NCBI GenBank assembly: GCA_046262015.1 | Contig: JBHENN010000040.1 | Coordinates: 1 to 13,020 of the forward strand | Reading direction: 5' to 3' | From: JBHENN01 sp046262015 | GTDB lineage: Bacteria > Actinomycetota > CADDZG01 > WHSQ01 | DNA: 13,020 bases | Part shown: positions 1 to 7,250 of the stretch, piece after piece | Layout: each line of letters starts with the position of its first letter | Numbering within the stretch: the stretch's first letter is position 1 | Program-made: the position numbers and the translations under genes | Notes under the pieces: model-generated | What the model was told of the DNA's origin: nothing | The model's database searches: none | Seen by the model: the letters and a program-made list of their open reading frames with translations, nothing else

Positions 1-8
1 GTGCTGCG

Positions 9-581
9 GTGAGTTCCGGGCGAGACGGCCGCATGCTCGTCGAGGAGATGCGCTCACAGTTCGCGTTCCTCGACCGCATCCCAGACATCAGCGCGATGAC
101 CAGCTACGCCTACTGGCTGCATCAGTGGTCGGTCATCGAACCGTCGGCCGGACGTGAGGCGGTCGCATGGTACGAGCGGGCGCTCGACCTCGACCCCTTC
201 AATCCCGCCCTGCGGACCCAGCTCGCCGAGGCCCATCTCCTGGCAGGCAGGCCTGAGGAGGCCAAGGCGGTGCTCGATCCCGTCATCGGGTTCATAGAGC
301 GGCACGGCGTCGAGTTCGGCAAGGAGCACCCCAGCCTGTGGGCGACGCGCGCCCTCGCGCACCACGCCCTTGGAGAGGCGACCGCGGCTCGAGCAGCGTT
401 GGCGGACGCTTTCGCACGCTCCGGTCTGCAGCTCGAGTGTCATGTGAACGTCGCGTCGCACGTGATCGATCCCGAGGGCCGCGCTGCCGCGGCGCGGCGC
501 CGCGTGAACCTGATAAGCCTCCCGTTCCAGTGCTCGCGCGCCATGCTGGCGCTACTTCCGGACGGCGCGCGGCCCGGCTAG
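9..581 (+). CDS. TPR-like helical repeat protein, C-terminal part (5' end probably outside window)
   Basis: The specific function is not recognised. The frame is open to the left edge: the two codons before the GTG at 9 are also sense codons, so the 190-residue reading is probably the C-terminal part of a longer protein, and the GTG may be internal. Codon third positions are mostly G/C, which supports real coding on this strand. The protein is soluble in the visible part and built of amphipathic helices. Residues about 46-90 fit a TPR hairpin (E-A-V-A-W-Y-E-R-A-L-D-L-D-P-F-N-P, then A-L-R-T-Q-L-A-E-A-H-L-L-A-G-R-P-E-E-A). A second TPR-like helix pair lies around 108-137 (W-A-T-R-A-L-A-H-H-A-L-G). 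TPRs are protein-interaction scaffolds; such repeats often form the C-terminal tail of polysaccharide polymerase/ligase-type membrane proteins, but no membrane part is visible to confirm that. It converges on rarA and shares its stop tetranucleotide. Confidence 0.62.
   Translation: MSSGRDGRMLVEEMRSQFAFLDRIPDISAMTSYAYWLHQWSVIEPSAGREAVAWYERALDLDPFNPALRTQLAEAHLLAGRPEEAKAVLDPVIGFIERHGVEFGKEHPSLWATRALAHHALGEATAARAALADAFARSGLQLECHVNVASHVIDPEGRAAAARRRVNLISLPFQCSRAMLALLPDGARPG
578..581. other. Interlocked convergent stop codons (CTAG)
   Basis: The palindrome CTAG holds the TAG stop of the plus-strand TPR gene (579-581) and the TAG stop of minus-strand rarA (578-580). The two coding regions therefore overlap by four bases tail to tail, and there is no space between them for a separate terminator. 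Confidence 0.9.
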
Positions 582-1927
582 CTCGGCTCCGGATCCGCGC
601 TTTCCCGGGCAGGCTCGGGGGCAACCTGCTTGCGGCTCGCGATGTCCTCCGCCCGCTTCCGTTCAACGCCGCGGATCGGCTCGAAATAGCGCTTTCCCAC
701 GAGGTCCTCGGGCAGGAAACCTTGGTCGACGTAGCCCCCATAGGCGTGGGCGTACTTGTAGCCCTTGCCCGCTCCGGTCGATCGCGATGCGGACGAGTGC
801 GCGTCGCGTGCATGCGCCGGAACCGGCAGCGGCCCGGACGCCGCAACCTCTTCGTCGGCGCGCCAGATCGCAGCCGCCGACGCGTTCGACTTCGGCGCGA
901 GCGCGAGGTACACGGCCGCCTGCGCGAGGTTCAGCTTGGCTTCGGGAAGCCCCACGAACTCGAGCGCGTGATGAGCGGCGACGGCAACCTGGAGTGCGAC
1001 GGGGTCGGCGTTGCCGACGTCCTCCGAGGCGAAGATCGCCATGCGGCGGGCGATGAAGCGCGGGTCCTCGCCGGCCTCCAGCATCCTCGCCAGCCAGTAG
1101 ACCGCGGCGTCGGGGTCCGACCCGCGCATCGACTTGATGAACACCGAGATGACGTCGTAGTGCCAGTCTCCCGACTTGTCGTACGGGAGTGCCCGGCGCT
1201 GCAGGGCCTCTTCGGCAGCGGCCAGATCGATGTGTCCGGCGACCGAGGACGCAGCCATCGATGCGGCCGCCTCCAGCGCATTGAGCCCCGCGCGGGCGTC
1301 GCCTCCGCTGCCCGCGGCGATGTGGACCAGAGCATCGTCGTCGGCCTCCACCTGCATGCGTCCCAGACCCCGCTCCGCGTCGGCCAGTGCGCGCTCGAGC
1401 AGCGCGTGGATCTCGGGTTCGGTCAGCGCTTCCAGTCGGAACAGCAAGCTGCGCGACATCAGCGGCGAGTTGACCTCGAACGACGGGTTCTCGGTCGTCG
1501 CCCCCACCAGCACCACCCACCCGTTCTCCACCGCCGGCAACAGCGCATCCTGCTGGGCCTTGTTGAACCGGTGGATCTCGTCCAGGAACAGCACGGTGCG
1601 CGTGCCCACCTGGCCGAGCCGGTCCTTCGCGGCCTCGATCGCCTTGCGCACGTCGGCGACGCCCGCGGTCACCGCCGACATCGGCTCGAAGTGCGCGCTG
1701 GTCGTCTGCGCGATCACGTGGGCGATAGTGGTCTTGCCGCTTCCCGGTGGTCCCCACAGGATGATCGACGACAGATCGCCCGACTCGATCAGGGTTCTCA
1801 GGGCGCGGCCTTCCCCGAGGATCCGTCGTTGCCCCACGATCTCGTCGAGGGTCTGCGGCCGCATGCGCGCGGCGAGGGGCGCGTAGTCGCCGAAGCGGTC
1901 CTCGAGCGAGCTCTCGAATAGATCCAC
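578..1927 (-). CDS. rarA: Replication-associated recombination protein A (RarA/MgsA), AAA+ ATPase
   Basis: RarA (MgsA, YcaJ, YrvN) is a cytoplasmic clamp-loader-like AAA+ ATPase that acts at stalled or damaged replication forks with SSB and the recombination machinery. The 449-residue protein is of normal family length. Visible motifs are Walker A GPPGSGKTT at 59-67, Walker B VLFLDE at 112-117 followed by the family-typical I-H-R-F-N-K-A-Q-Q-D, and sensor 1 GATTENPSF at 142-150. The C-terminal MgsA oligomerisation region includes D-P-D-A-A-V-Y-W-L-A-R-M, the E-D-V-G-N-A-D-P motif and G-K-G-Y-K-Y. The last 25 or so residues are a charged, low-complexity tail. The start is GTG at 1927, giving the typical M-D-L-F-E opening; an in-frame TAG lies five codons upstream and no strong Shine-Dalgarno precedes it, so translation may rely on ribosomes finishing aspS 12 bp upstream. 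It is the last gene of the minus-strand run. In Mycobacterium and Bacillus rarA also lies near aspS. Confidence 0.96.
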   Translation of the reverse strand: MDLFESSLEDRFGDYAPLAARMRPQTLDEIVGQRRILGEGRALRTLIESGDLSSIILWGPPGSGKTTIAHVIAQTTSAHFEPMSAVTAGVADVRKAIEAAKDRLGQVGTRTVLFLDEIHRFNKAQQDALLPAVENGWVVLVGATTENPSFEVNSPLMSRSLLFRLEALTEPEIHALLERALADAERGLGRMQVEADDDALVHIAAGSGGDARAGLNALEAAASMAASSVAGHIDLAAAEEALQRRALPYDKSGDWHYDVISVFIKSMRGSDPDAAVYWLARMLEAGEDPRFIARRMAIFASEDVGNADPVALQVAVAAHHALEFVGLPEAKLNLAQAAVYLALAPKSNASAAAIWRADEEVAASGPLPVPAHARDAHSSASRSTGAGKGYKYAHAYGGYVDQGFLPEDLVGKRYFEPIRGVERKRAEDIASRKQVAPEPARESADPEPS

Positions 1928-1939
1928 CGCGTCGGGTGC

Positions 1940-3742
1940 CTAGCTCTCCGCGTCCGGTCCGGGCGGCGGGGCGGTGGACCTCAGATGGAGCAGCGCGAGC
2001 TGGTCGTCGTCGACCGGCGCGGGCGCGCCGGTGAGCGGGTCGAACGCGGTCTGGGTCTTGGGGAAGGCGATCACCTCGCGGATGTTGGACTCGCCCGCGG
2101 CGAGGGCGACGATGCGGTCGATCCCCGGGGCGATCCCGCCGTGCGGAGGGACGCCGTAGCGGAACGCCTCCAGGAGGAAGCCGAACTTCTCCTGAGCGTC
2201 TTCGTCGGACATCCCCAGCGCCCGGAAGACGCGGCGCTGGAGGTCGGCGTCGTGGATCCGGATGCTGCCGCTCGCCAGCTCCCAGCCGTTCAACGTGATG
2301 TCGTAGGACTTCGATACGACCTTGGCGGGGTCGGTCTCGAAGTACCGGGCGGTCTCCTCGACGACCCCGGTGAAGGGATGGTGGATGAAGTCCCACCGTT
2401 GCTCTTGCTCGTCCCAGTCGAACCACGGAAAGTCCACGATCCACACGAACCGCCACGCCTCGGGGTCCGCGGGGTCGATCTGGGGCACGAGGCCGAAGCG
2501 AGCCGCGAGCCGGTTCCTCAGCGCCCCGAGGACCTTGTGGACGATGGAAACGCGCGCGTCGGCCACGACGAGGATGAGGTCGCCCTCCGACGCCCCGGTC
2601 GTCTTGACCAGCGCGCTGCGTTCTGCCTCGGAGAAGAACTTGTCCACCGGCGACCGTAGGCCGTCGGCCTCGACCGCGGCCCAGACGAGCCCTCCCGCGC
2701 CGAGTGCTTTCGCATCGTCCACCACGCCGTCGAGGTCCTTCCTCGCGAGCCCCCCTTGACCGGGCACCACTAGGGCCTTGACCGCGCCGCCGGCATCGAG
2801 CGCCGAACGGAACACCTTCACTCCGGTGGATGCGAACACCTCGGCGAGATCCACCAGCTCCAGGCCGAAGCGGAGGTCGGGTTTGTCGGTCCCGAAACGG
2901 CCCATCGAATCCTGATAGGTCAGCCGGGTGAAGTCTTCGAGCTCGACGCCGAGCGCCTCGCGCCAGACGGACTTGAACATGCGCTCGGTGACGTCGAGCA
3001 CGTCCTCCACCTCGACGAACGACATCTCGAGATCGAGTTGCGTGAACTCCGGTTGACGGTCGGCGCGCAGGTCCTCGTCGCGGAAGCAGCGAACTATCTG
3101 GTAGTAGCGGTCGAGGCCCGCGACCATGAAGAGCTGCTTGAAGATCTGAGGCGACTGCGGCAGGGCGTAGAAGCCACCGGGGTGGACCCGCGAGGGGACG
3201 AGGTAGTCACGCGCGCCTTCCGGTGTGGCCCGCGTCATCATGGGCGTCTCGACCTCGAGGAAGCCCTCGGCATCGAAGAACCTCCGGATCGCTGCCACGA
3301 TCGCGTGCCTCAGCTTGAGATTGCGCTGCATCCGCTCGCGCCTCAGGTCGATGTAGCGGTGCTTGAGACGCAGCATCTCGTCCACCTCGTGGTGCCCGTC
3401 GACCTGGAACGGCGGTGTCTCCGCCGCGGACAGGACCTCGACCGCGGTGGCCGCGACCTCGATCTCACCGGTAGCGAGCTTCGAGTTGACCGTCCCCTCT
3501 TTGCGGGCGCGCACCTCGCCTTGCACCCGGATGCAGAACTCCCCGCGGAGGTCCTGTGCGGTCTGGTGTGCCACTTGCGACACTCCCGGGTTGAACACCA
3601 CCTGCACCAGCCCGCTGGTGTCGCGCAGATCGACGAACGTCACGCCCCCGTGGTCCCGGCGCGTGTGGACCCACCCGCAGAGAACGACCTGCACGCCGGC
3701 GTGGGTCGCGTGCAGCTCGCCGCACCGGTGCGAGCGCATCAC
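1940..3742 (-). CDS. aspS: Aspartyl-tRNA synthetase, probably non-discriminating (Asp/Asn-tRNA)
   Basis: Class IIb synthetase that charges tRNA-Asp with aspartate in the cytoplasm. The 600 residues have the complete bacterial layout: N-terminal OB-fold anticodon-binding domain (about 1-105), catalytic core with motif 1 FLEVETPMM at 161-169, Q-S-P-Q at 196-199, motif 2 F-R-D-E-D-L-R to L-D-L-E at 220-239, the inserted GAD domain (about 290-415), and motif 3 APGIDRI at 538-544. In the anticodon domain, loop R-R-D-H-G-G places His at residue 31, with a Gly at 83. In Pseudomonas aeruginosa a His at this position marks enzymes that also charge tRNA-Asn, and mycobacterial AspRS has the same R-R-D-H-G-G loop; Leu is found in the discriminating E. 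coli enzyme. A GatCAB amidotransferase elsewhere would be expected. The start is GTG at 3742 or the directly following ATG at 3739. Both overlap the hisS stop (GTGATG), which implies translational coupling; no separate Shine-Dalgarno is seen. Confidence 0.97.
   Translation of the reverse strand: MMRSHRCGELHATHAGVQVVLCGWVHTRRDHGGVTFVDLRDTSGLVQVVFNPGVSQVAHQTAQDLRGEFCIRVQGEVRARKEGTVNSKLATGEIEVAATAVEVLSAAETPPFQVDGHHEVDEMLRLKHRYIDLRRERMQRNLKLRHAIVAAIRRFFDAEGFLEVETPMMTRATPEGARDYLVPSRVHPGGFYALPQSPQIFKQLFMVAGLDRYYQIVRCFRDEDLRADRQPEFTQLDLEMSFVEVEDVLDVTERMFKSVWREALGVELEDFTRLTYQDSMGRFGTDKPDLRFGLELVDLAEVFASTGVKVFRSALDAGGAVKALVVPGQGGLARKDLDGVVDDAKALGAGGLVWAAVEADGLRSPVDKFFSEAERSALVKTTGASEGDLILVVADARVSIVHKVLGALRNRLAARFGLVPQIDPADPEAWRFVWIVDFPWFDWDEQEQRWDFIHHPFTGVVEETARYFETDPAKVVSKSYDITLNGWELASGSIRIHDADLQRRVFRALGMSDEDAQEKFGFLLEAFRYGVPPHGGIAPGIDRIVALAAGESNIREVIAFPKTQTAFDPLTGAPAPVDDDQLALLHLRSTAPPPGPDAES
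2115..2138. repeat. 24-bp block in aspS matched 23/24 in hisS
   Basis: This block encodes G-I-A-P-G-I-D-R (motif 3) of AspRS and differs at one base from 4061-4084 in hisS, which encodes the same residues. The similarity ends sharply on both sides. The residues are functional, so convergence is possible, but the near-identity at synonymous positions is notable. Confidence 0.7.
3739..3742 (-). promoter_or_regulatory. hisS stop / aspS start overlap (GTGA, then ATG)
   Basis: On the minus strand the bases read GTGATG. The hisS TGA is nested between two possible aspS starts, GTG (4-bp overlap) and ATG (1-bp overlap). No ribosome binding site precedes them, so re-initiation by ribosomes finishing hisS is the likely mode. 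Confidence 0.75.
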
Positions 3743-5004
3743 GGCCGCACCAGGGCCTCGACCTCGGCCGCGGCAACGGTGCGCTGCGCGCCGCTTTCCA
3801 GGTCCTTCACGGTGGCCTCACCGCGCGCCACCTCCTGGTCGCCGAGGATGATCGCGAAGCGGGCGCCGGAGCGAGCGGCATCCTTCATCTGTCCCTTCAT
3901 GCTGCGTCCCGCGAGGTCGAGGTCGGTAGCGACCCCGGCGCGCCGCAGGTCCGTCGCGAGGCGAAGGGCGGGGCGGCCGGCACCGTCGCCGAGCGCCACG
4001 ACGTAGGCACGGATCGTGGGCGGCTCGTACGGCTTGCCCTGCTCCAGCGCCAGCAGGATCCGGTCGATGCCCGGGGCGATCCCGATCCCGGGCAGGCGTG
4101 GACCCCCGAGCGTCTCGGAGAGCCCGTCGTACCGGCCGCCACCGCCGACCGCGTTCTGGCTGCCGAGACCTCCGGCGACCCATTCGAAGGTTGTGCGGGT
4201 GTAGTAATCGAGTCCTCGGACGAGGCGCGGCTCCAGCGTGAACGCGACGTCGAGGTCGCTCAGCAACCCCTGGACCTCGTCGAAGTGATCGCGACAAGCC
4301 GGGCACAGATGGTCCGCGATGCTCGGCGCGCCGGCCATCACCGCAACGGTAGCGGGCTCCTTGGAGTCGAACGTCCGCAGGGGGTTGCTCTCGACCCGGT
4401 CCCGGTCTGGCGCGGCGAGGTCGGCGCGTCTATCGGTAAGGAACCCGGCAAGGATCTCGAGGTAGCGGCTGCGGCACGACGGATCGACGTGACCTATCGA
4501 ATTCAGAAGCAGGGTGGCGTCCACACCTGCAGCCCGGTAGAACCGGACGCCGAGCTCGATCACTTCGGCGTCCACCAGCGGGGCCTCGGACCCGATCGCC
4601 TCGATGCCGACCTGGAAGAACTGCCGGTACCGGCCCTTCTGGGGGCGCTCTTGCCGGAACATCGGCCCCGCGTACGAGACCTTGACCGGTAGACGACCAC
4701 GCTCGAGACCGTGTTCGAGCACCGCCCGCATGACCGGCGCCGTGCCCTCCGGTCGGAGTGTCAGCGATCGTCCACCGAGGTCGGTGAACGTGTACATCTG
4801 CTTGGTGACGACCTCGCTGGTCTCCCCCACCCCGCGCTCGAACAGCTCGGTTGCCTCGAACACCGGAGTGTCGATCGGAGCGTAGCCCGCGGCGGTGAAG
4901 ATCTCGTCCGCGAGGTTGACGACGCGGCGCCAGCGCCACGATTGCGGCGGCAGCAGGTCGCGTGTGCCGCGCGGCGCGCGCAGCTCGGTCGAGGCTTCGG
5001 TCAT
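3739..5004 (-). CDS. hisS: Histidyl-tRNA synthetase
   Basis: Class IIa synthetase that attaches histidine to tRNA-His. The 421-residue length is normal for the bacterial dimeric enzyme. Order of features: N-terminal P-R-G-T-R-D-L-L-P at 11-19, motif 1 region around 38-50, T-L-R-P-E-G-T at 82-88, motif 2 with F-R-Q-E-R-P-Q-K-G-R-Y-R-Q-F at 116-129, the histidine-specific LVRGLDYYTRTTFE at 261-274 (R263 is the catalytic-loop arginine), G-G-G-G-R-Y-D at 287-293, motif 3 at 306-316, and a C-terminal anticodon-binding domain (about 330-421). Motif 3 reads G-I-A-P-G-I-D-R-I, whereas E. coli HisRS has G-L-E-R; the version here is nearly identical to that of the adjacent AspRS. The start is ATG at 5004; an in-frame TAG lies four codons upstream, so it cannot be extended. 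A weak AGGA lies about 8 bases before it. Downstream aspS overlaps its stop, the same pair order as in Bacillus and Mycobacterium. Confidence 0.97.
   Translation of the reverse strand: MTEASTELRAPRGTRDLLPPQSWRWRRVVNLADEIFTAAGYAPIDTPVFEATELFERGVGETSEVVTKQMYTFTDLGGRSLTLRPEGTAPVMRAVLEHGLERGRLPVKVSYAGPMFRQERPQKGRYRQFFQVGIEAIGSEAPLVDAEVIELGVRFYRAAGVDATLLLNSIGHVDPSCRSRYLEILAGFLTDRRADLAAPDRDRVESNPLRTFDSKEPATVAVMAGAPSIADHLCPACRDHFDEVQGLLSDLDVAFTLEPRLVRGLDYYTRTTFEWVAGGLGSQNAVGGGGRYDGLSETLGGPRLPGIGIAPGIDRILLALEQGKPYEPPTIRAYVVALGDGAGRPALRLATDLRRAGVATDLDLAGRSMKGQMKDAARSGARFAIILGDQEVARGEATVKDLESGAQRTVAAAEVEALVRP
4061..4084. repeat. 24-bp block in hisS matched 23/24 in aspS
   Basis: This is the partner of the block at 2115-2138, in the same orientation about 1.9 kb away. 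It encodes motif 3 of HisRS. The only difference is the ninth plus-strand base, G here and C in aspS. Confidence 0.7.
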
Positions 5005-5036
5005 CGACCTATCCTATGAGGGGGCCCGACCCTCCT
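5005..5036 (-). other. dtd-hisS gap, the largest intergenic space in the cluster
   Basis: This 32-bp gap is the only minus-strand junction long enough to hold a signal. Read on the minus strand it contains AGGAGGG, then a possible small hairpin (GAGGG / CCCTC, 5-bp stem, 7-base loop, plus-strand 5018-5034), then AGGATAGG just before the hisS ATG. There is no T-run after the hairpin and no room for a T-box leader or a recognisable -35/-10 promoter. The likely roles are ribosome loading for hisS or none. Confidence 0.45.
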
Positions 5037-5486
5037 CTAGAAGCGCTTGTCGGAGTCGAGCAGTATCGTCACCGGTCCGTCGTTGACGAGCTCGACCTGC
5101 ATCATCGCTCCGAACTCGCCGGTCGCGCAGCGGATCCCGAGCTTCTCGAGCTCGACCGCCACCTGCTCGTAGGCTTGCTCGGCCTCTTCGCCGGTAGCCG
5201 CGCGCACGAACGATGGGCGACGCCCTTTGCGGGCATCGCCGTAGAGGGTGAACTGCGACACGACCAATGCTTCGCCGCCGAGGTCGAGCAGCGAACGGTT
5301 CATCTTGCCGACGTCGTCGGTGAAGATCCTCAGGTTGGCCACCTTGTCGGCGAGCCACGCTGCCTCGGCGGCGCCGTCACCGGGGGCGACACCCACGAGG
5401 ACGACCGCCCCCGGCCCGATCTGTCCCACGACGCGGTCTCCGACCGTCACGCGCGCGCCGGTGGTGCGTTGCACCACCGCTCTCAC
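5037..5486 (-). CDS. dtd: D-aminoacyl-tRNA deacylase (Dtd)
   Basis: Dtd hydrolyses D-amino acids (and glycine wrongly attached to tRNA-Ala) from tRNA, recycling the tRNA and keeping D-residues out of proteins. The 149 residues are the usual length for the family. The protein opens M-R-A-V-V-Q-R and carries both hallmark active-site motifs: SQFTL at 77-81 and the Gly-cisPro motif N-D-G-P-V-T at 135-140. The conserved G-D-A-R-K-G-R-R-P-S-F lies at 83-93. The start is GTG at 5486, chosen because it gives the conserved opening; it overlaps the stop of the upstream PBP gene by four bases (GTGA), and no Shine-Dalgarno precedes it, so it is probably translationally coupled to the PBP. It lies 32 bp before hisS. 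In Bacillus subtilis dtd (yrvI) likewise lies between relA and hisS. Confidence 0.96.
   Translation of the reverse strand: MRAVVQRTTGARVTVGDRVVGQIGPGAVVLVGVAPGDGAAEAAWLADKVANLRIFTDDVGKMNRSLLDLGGEALVVSQFTLYGDARKGRRPSFVRAATGEEAEQAYEQVAVELEKLGIRCATGEFGAMMQVELVNDGPVTILLDSDKRF
5483..5486 (-). promoter_or_regulatory. PBP stop / dtd start overlap (GTGA)
   Basis: The TGA stop of the PBP gene is nested in the GTG start of dtd on the minus strand. With no ribosome binding site ahead of dtd, its translation is probably tied to that of the PBP. Confidence 0.75.
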
Positions 5487-7240
5487 CGGATCAAAGGCAG
5501 CACGCGCACGAGTATGTCCCGTGCTAGGGGCGCCGCCACCTGCCCTCCGATGCCGCCGTACTCGGCCACGACCGCGACCGCGACGCGCGGGTTCTCGGCG
5601 GGGGCGAAGCAGATGAACCACGCGTGGTTCTTGCGCTCGCCGGCCACGTCGACCTCGGCCGTGCCCGTCTTGCCGGCAACGCGCAGCCCGGAGATGCGCG
5701 CCGCTTGCCCGGTGCCTCCGACGACCACGCCTTCCATCAGGTCGGTCATCGTCCGCGCCGTCCGACGCGACACGACCCGCCGGGCCTCGCGAGGCTCGCT
5801 CCGCACGATCCGCGGTTCGATGCGAACCCCGTCGTTCGCCACGGTGGCCGCGACCGTCGCCATCTGAAGCGGCGTCGCTAGGACCTGCGCTTGTCCGATC
5901 GACCCCCACATGAGGTCGCCCTCGTCCTCGGGCGACGGGAACGACGAGGTCGCCGCGTCGAGCGGCAAAGCCGGAGGCTCGTTGAAGCCGAACGCCTCCG
6001 CATACCTCGTCAGCCGCTTGCCCCCGAGGTCGAGCGCGACCTGGGCGAAGGCGGTGTTGACGCTGTTCTGGACCGCGCTTGCGAAGTCGAGAGACGAAAA
6101 GCTCCCTGATTCGAAGTTGCGGACACCGCGGAACTCGGCCGGACCGGCCAGCTGCGTGGACGGCGTAACGACTCCCGTCTCCAGCGCCGCGGTAGCCGTC
6201 ACGACCTTCATCGCGGAGCCGGGAGGGTAGGCCCCGGAGACCGCCCGGTTGAAGGGTTCGATCCCGGCGACCCCGACGTAACCGGCCGGGTTGAACGGCG
6301 ACGAGGACACGACCGCGAGGAGGTGGCCCGAACGAGGGTCCATCACCACCGCTCCACCGACGGTCGCGCCGTAGGCGGCCTCGGCGGCACGCTGTACGTC
6401 CAGGTCCAGGGTCGTCCTTACGGCGGCCGTCCTCCGCCCCGGACGGCGCCCGACGACCTCGACCACTTCGCCGGCCGCATCGACCACCTCGAGGCGCCGG
6501 CGGGGCACGCCCGCGAGCCGCTCCTCCAACCCGGCTTCCAGTCCCGAACCCCCGACGAGGTCGCCCCGTCGCCGGCCTTCGGGGGCTTCGGCGGCCGCCG
6601 CCTTGGACAGGGGCTCGATGTGGCCCACGGTGGTACCGGCGACCGCCGCCTGGGGATAGGTGCGGGTTTCGGCGGCGCCACGCGCCAGGGGACGGCCCTT
6701 CCGATCGAGGATCGCGGCCCGCCGGGGCCACCGATAACCGACGCGGAAACCGGCGGCGCCGTCGATGCCCGGCCACAGCAGGGCCTCGTCCCAGTCCACG
6801 ACCCACTCCCCCGCCCCGGCGTCGAACTCGAGATCGAAGGTTCCCTGAAGGGCGACCTCACCCGCGGCCGCGGCCGACCGGAAGACGATCTCGTAGGTCA
6901 CCGGGACCCGGGCCGGCTCGGTCTCGGCGTCGGGACCGGGAAGGTCGTCGGGCTGGTCGACCGCGGCCGTGCGCTCGACGCGTAGATCTTCGATCTGGCC
7001 CCGGTCCTCGTGCTCGGCGAGCAGATCAGCGAGCGCCGCCGCGTCCCAGTCGTCCCGCTCCTCGGGTGCGAGCAGACCGGCCATCGCGGCGGTATCCCCC
7101 TTTGACCATGCGCCGATGAACGCGTCGGCGGCGTCGGCGGCAGACGGGTCGGTGGGCGACGCTGTGCAGCCCGCGGCGGCCAGCCCGGCGACGAGCAGCA
7201 CGAGGACGCGCCTCGGACGGAGGCGCCCGAACGGGGGCAC
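5483..7240 (-). CDS. Class B penicillin-binding lipoprotein (NTF2-like N-terminal domain, PBP-lipo type)
   Basis: Class B PBPs are D,D-transpeptidases that crosslink peptidoglycan stem peptides outside the membrane. This 585-residue protein has a short basic N-terminus, a hydrophobic stretch (about 12-23) and a plausible lipobox ending A-A-G-C with the lipidated Cys at 25. An NTF2-like/MecA-N-type domain follows (about 33-165), then a PBP dimerisation region (about 168-270, including G-G-S-G-L-E at 230-235), then the transpeptidase domain (about 290-580). All catalytic motifs are intact: SAMK with nucleophile S342 and K345, SVN at 393-395, and KTGT at 524-527. Mycobacterial PBP-lipo (Rv2864c) has this architecture, but that orthology is inferred. 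The GTG start at 7240 lies 10 bp after the rsh stop, with AGGG 8 bases upstream; it puts the basic residues directly before the hydrophobic segment. It sits between the stringent-response gene and dtd, where Mycobacterium has other genes. Confidence 0.92.
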   Translation of the reverse strand: MPPFGRLRPRRVLVLLVAGLAAAGCTASPTDPSAADAADAFIGAWSKGDTAAMAGLLAPEERDDWDAAALADLLAEHEDRGQIEDLRVERTAAVDQPDDLPGPDAETEPARVPVTYEIVFRSAAAAGEVALQGTFDLEFDAGAGEWVVDWDEALLWPGIDGAAGFRVGYRWPRRAAILDRKGRPLARGAAETRTYPQAAVAGTTVGHIEPLSKAAAAEAPEGRRRGDLVGGSGLEAGLEERLAGVPRRRLEVVDAAGEVVEVVGRRPGRRTAAVRTTLDLDVQRAAEAAYGATVGGAVVMDPRSGHLLAVVSSSPFNPAGYVGVAGIEPFNRAVSGAYPPGSAMKVVTATAALETGVVTPSTQLAGPAEFRGVRNFESGSFSSLDFASAVQNSVNTAFAQVALDLGGKRLTRYAEAFGFNEPPALPLDAATSSFPSPEDEGDLMWGSIGQAQVLATPLQMATVAATVANDGVRIEPRIVRSEPREARRVVSRRTARTMTDLMEGVVVGGTGQAARISGLRVAGKTGTAEVDVAGERKNHAWFICFAPAENPRVAVAVVAEYGGIGGQVAAPLARDILVRVLPLIR

Positions 7241-7250
7241 GTACCGCGCC

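Noticed and set aside
338..1921. A 527-codon open frame on the plus strand opposite rarA
   Set aside because: The translation is Arg-rich with no recognisable domain and lies opposite a complete RarA with all ATPase motifs.
5005..5036. T-box leader or intrinsic terminator before hisS
   Set aside because: The gap is 32 bp, far too short for a T-box, and the small GC hairpin has no following T-run.
5487..6806. In-frame extension of dtd upstream into the PBP gene, giving a 589-residue protein
   Set aside because: Everything before the GTG at 5486 is low-complexity shadow of the PBP gene, and the Dtd family opens with M-R-A-V-V-Q-R exactly at that GTG.
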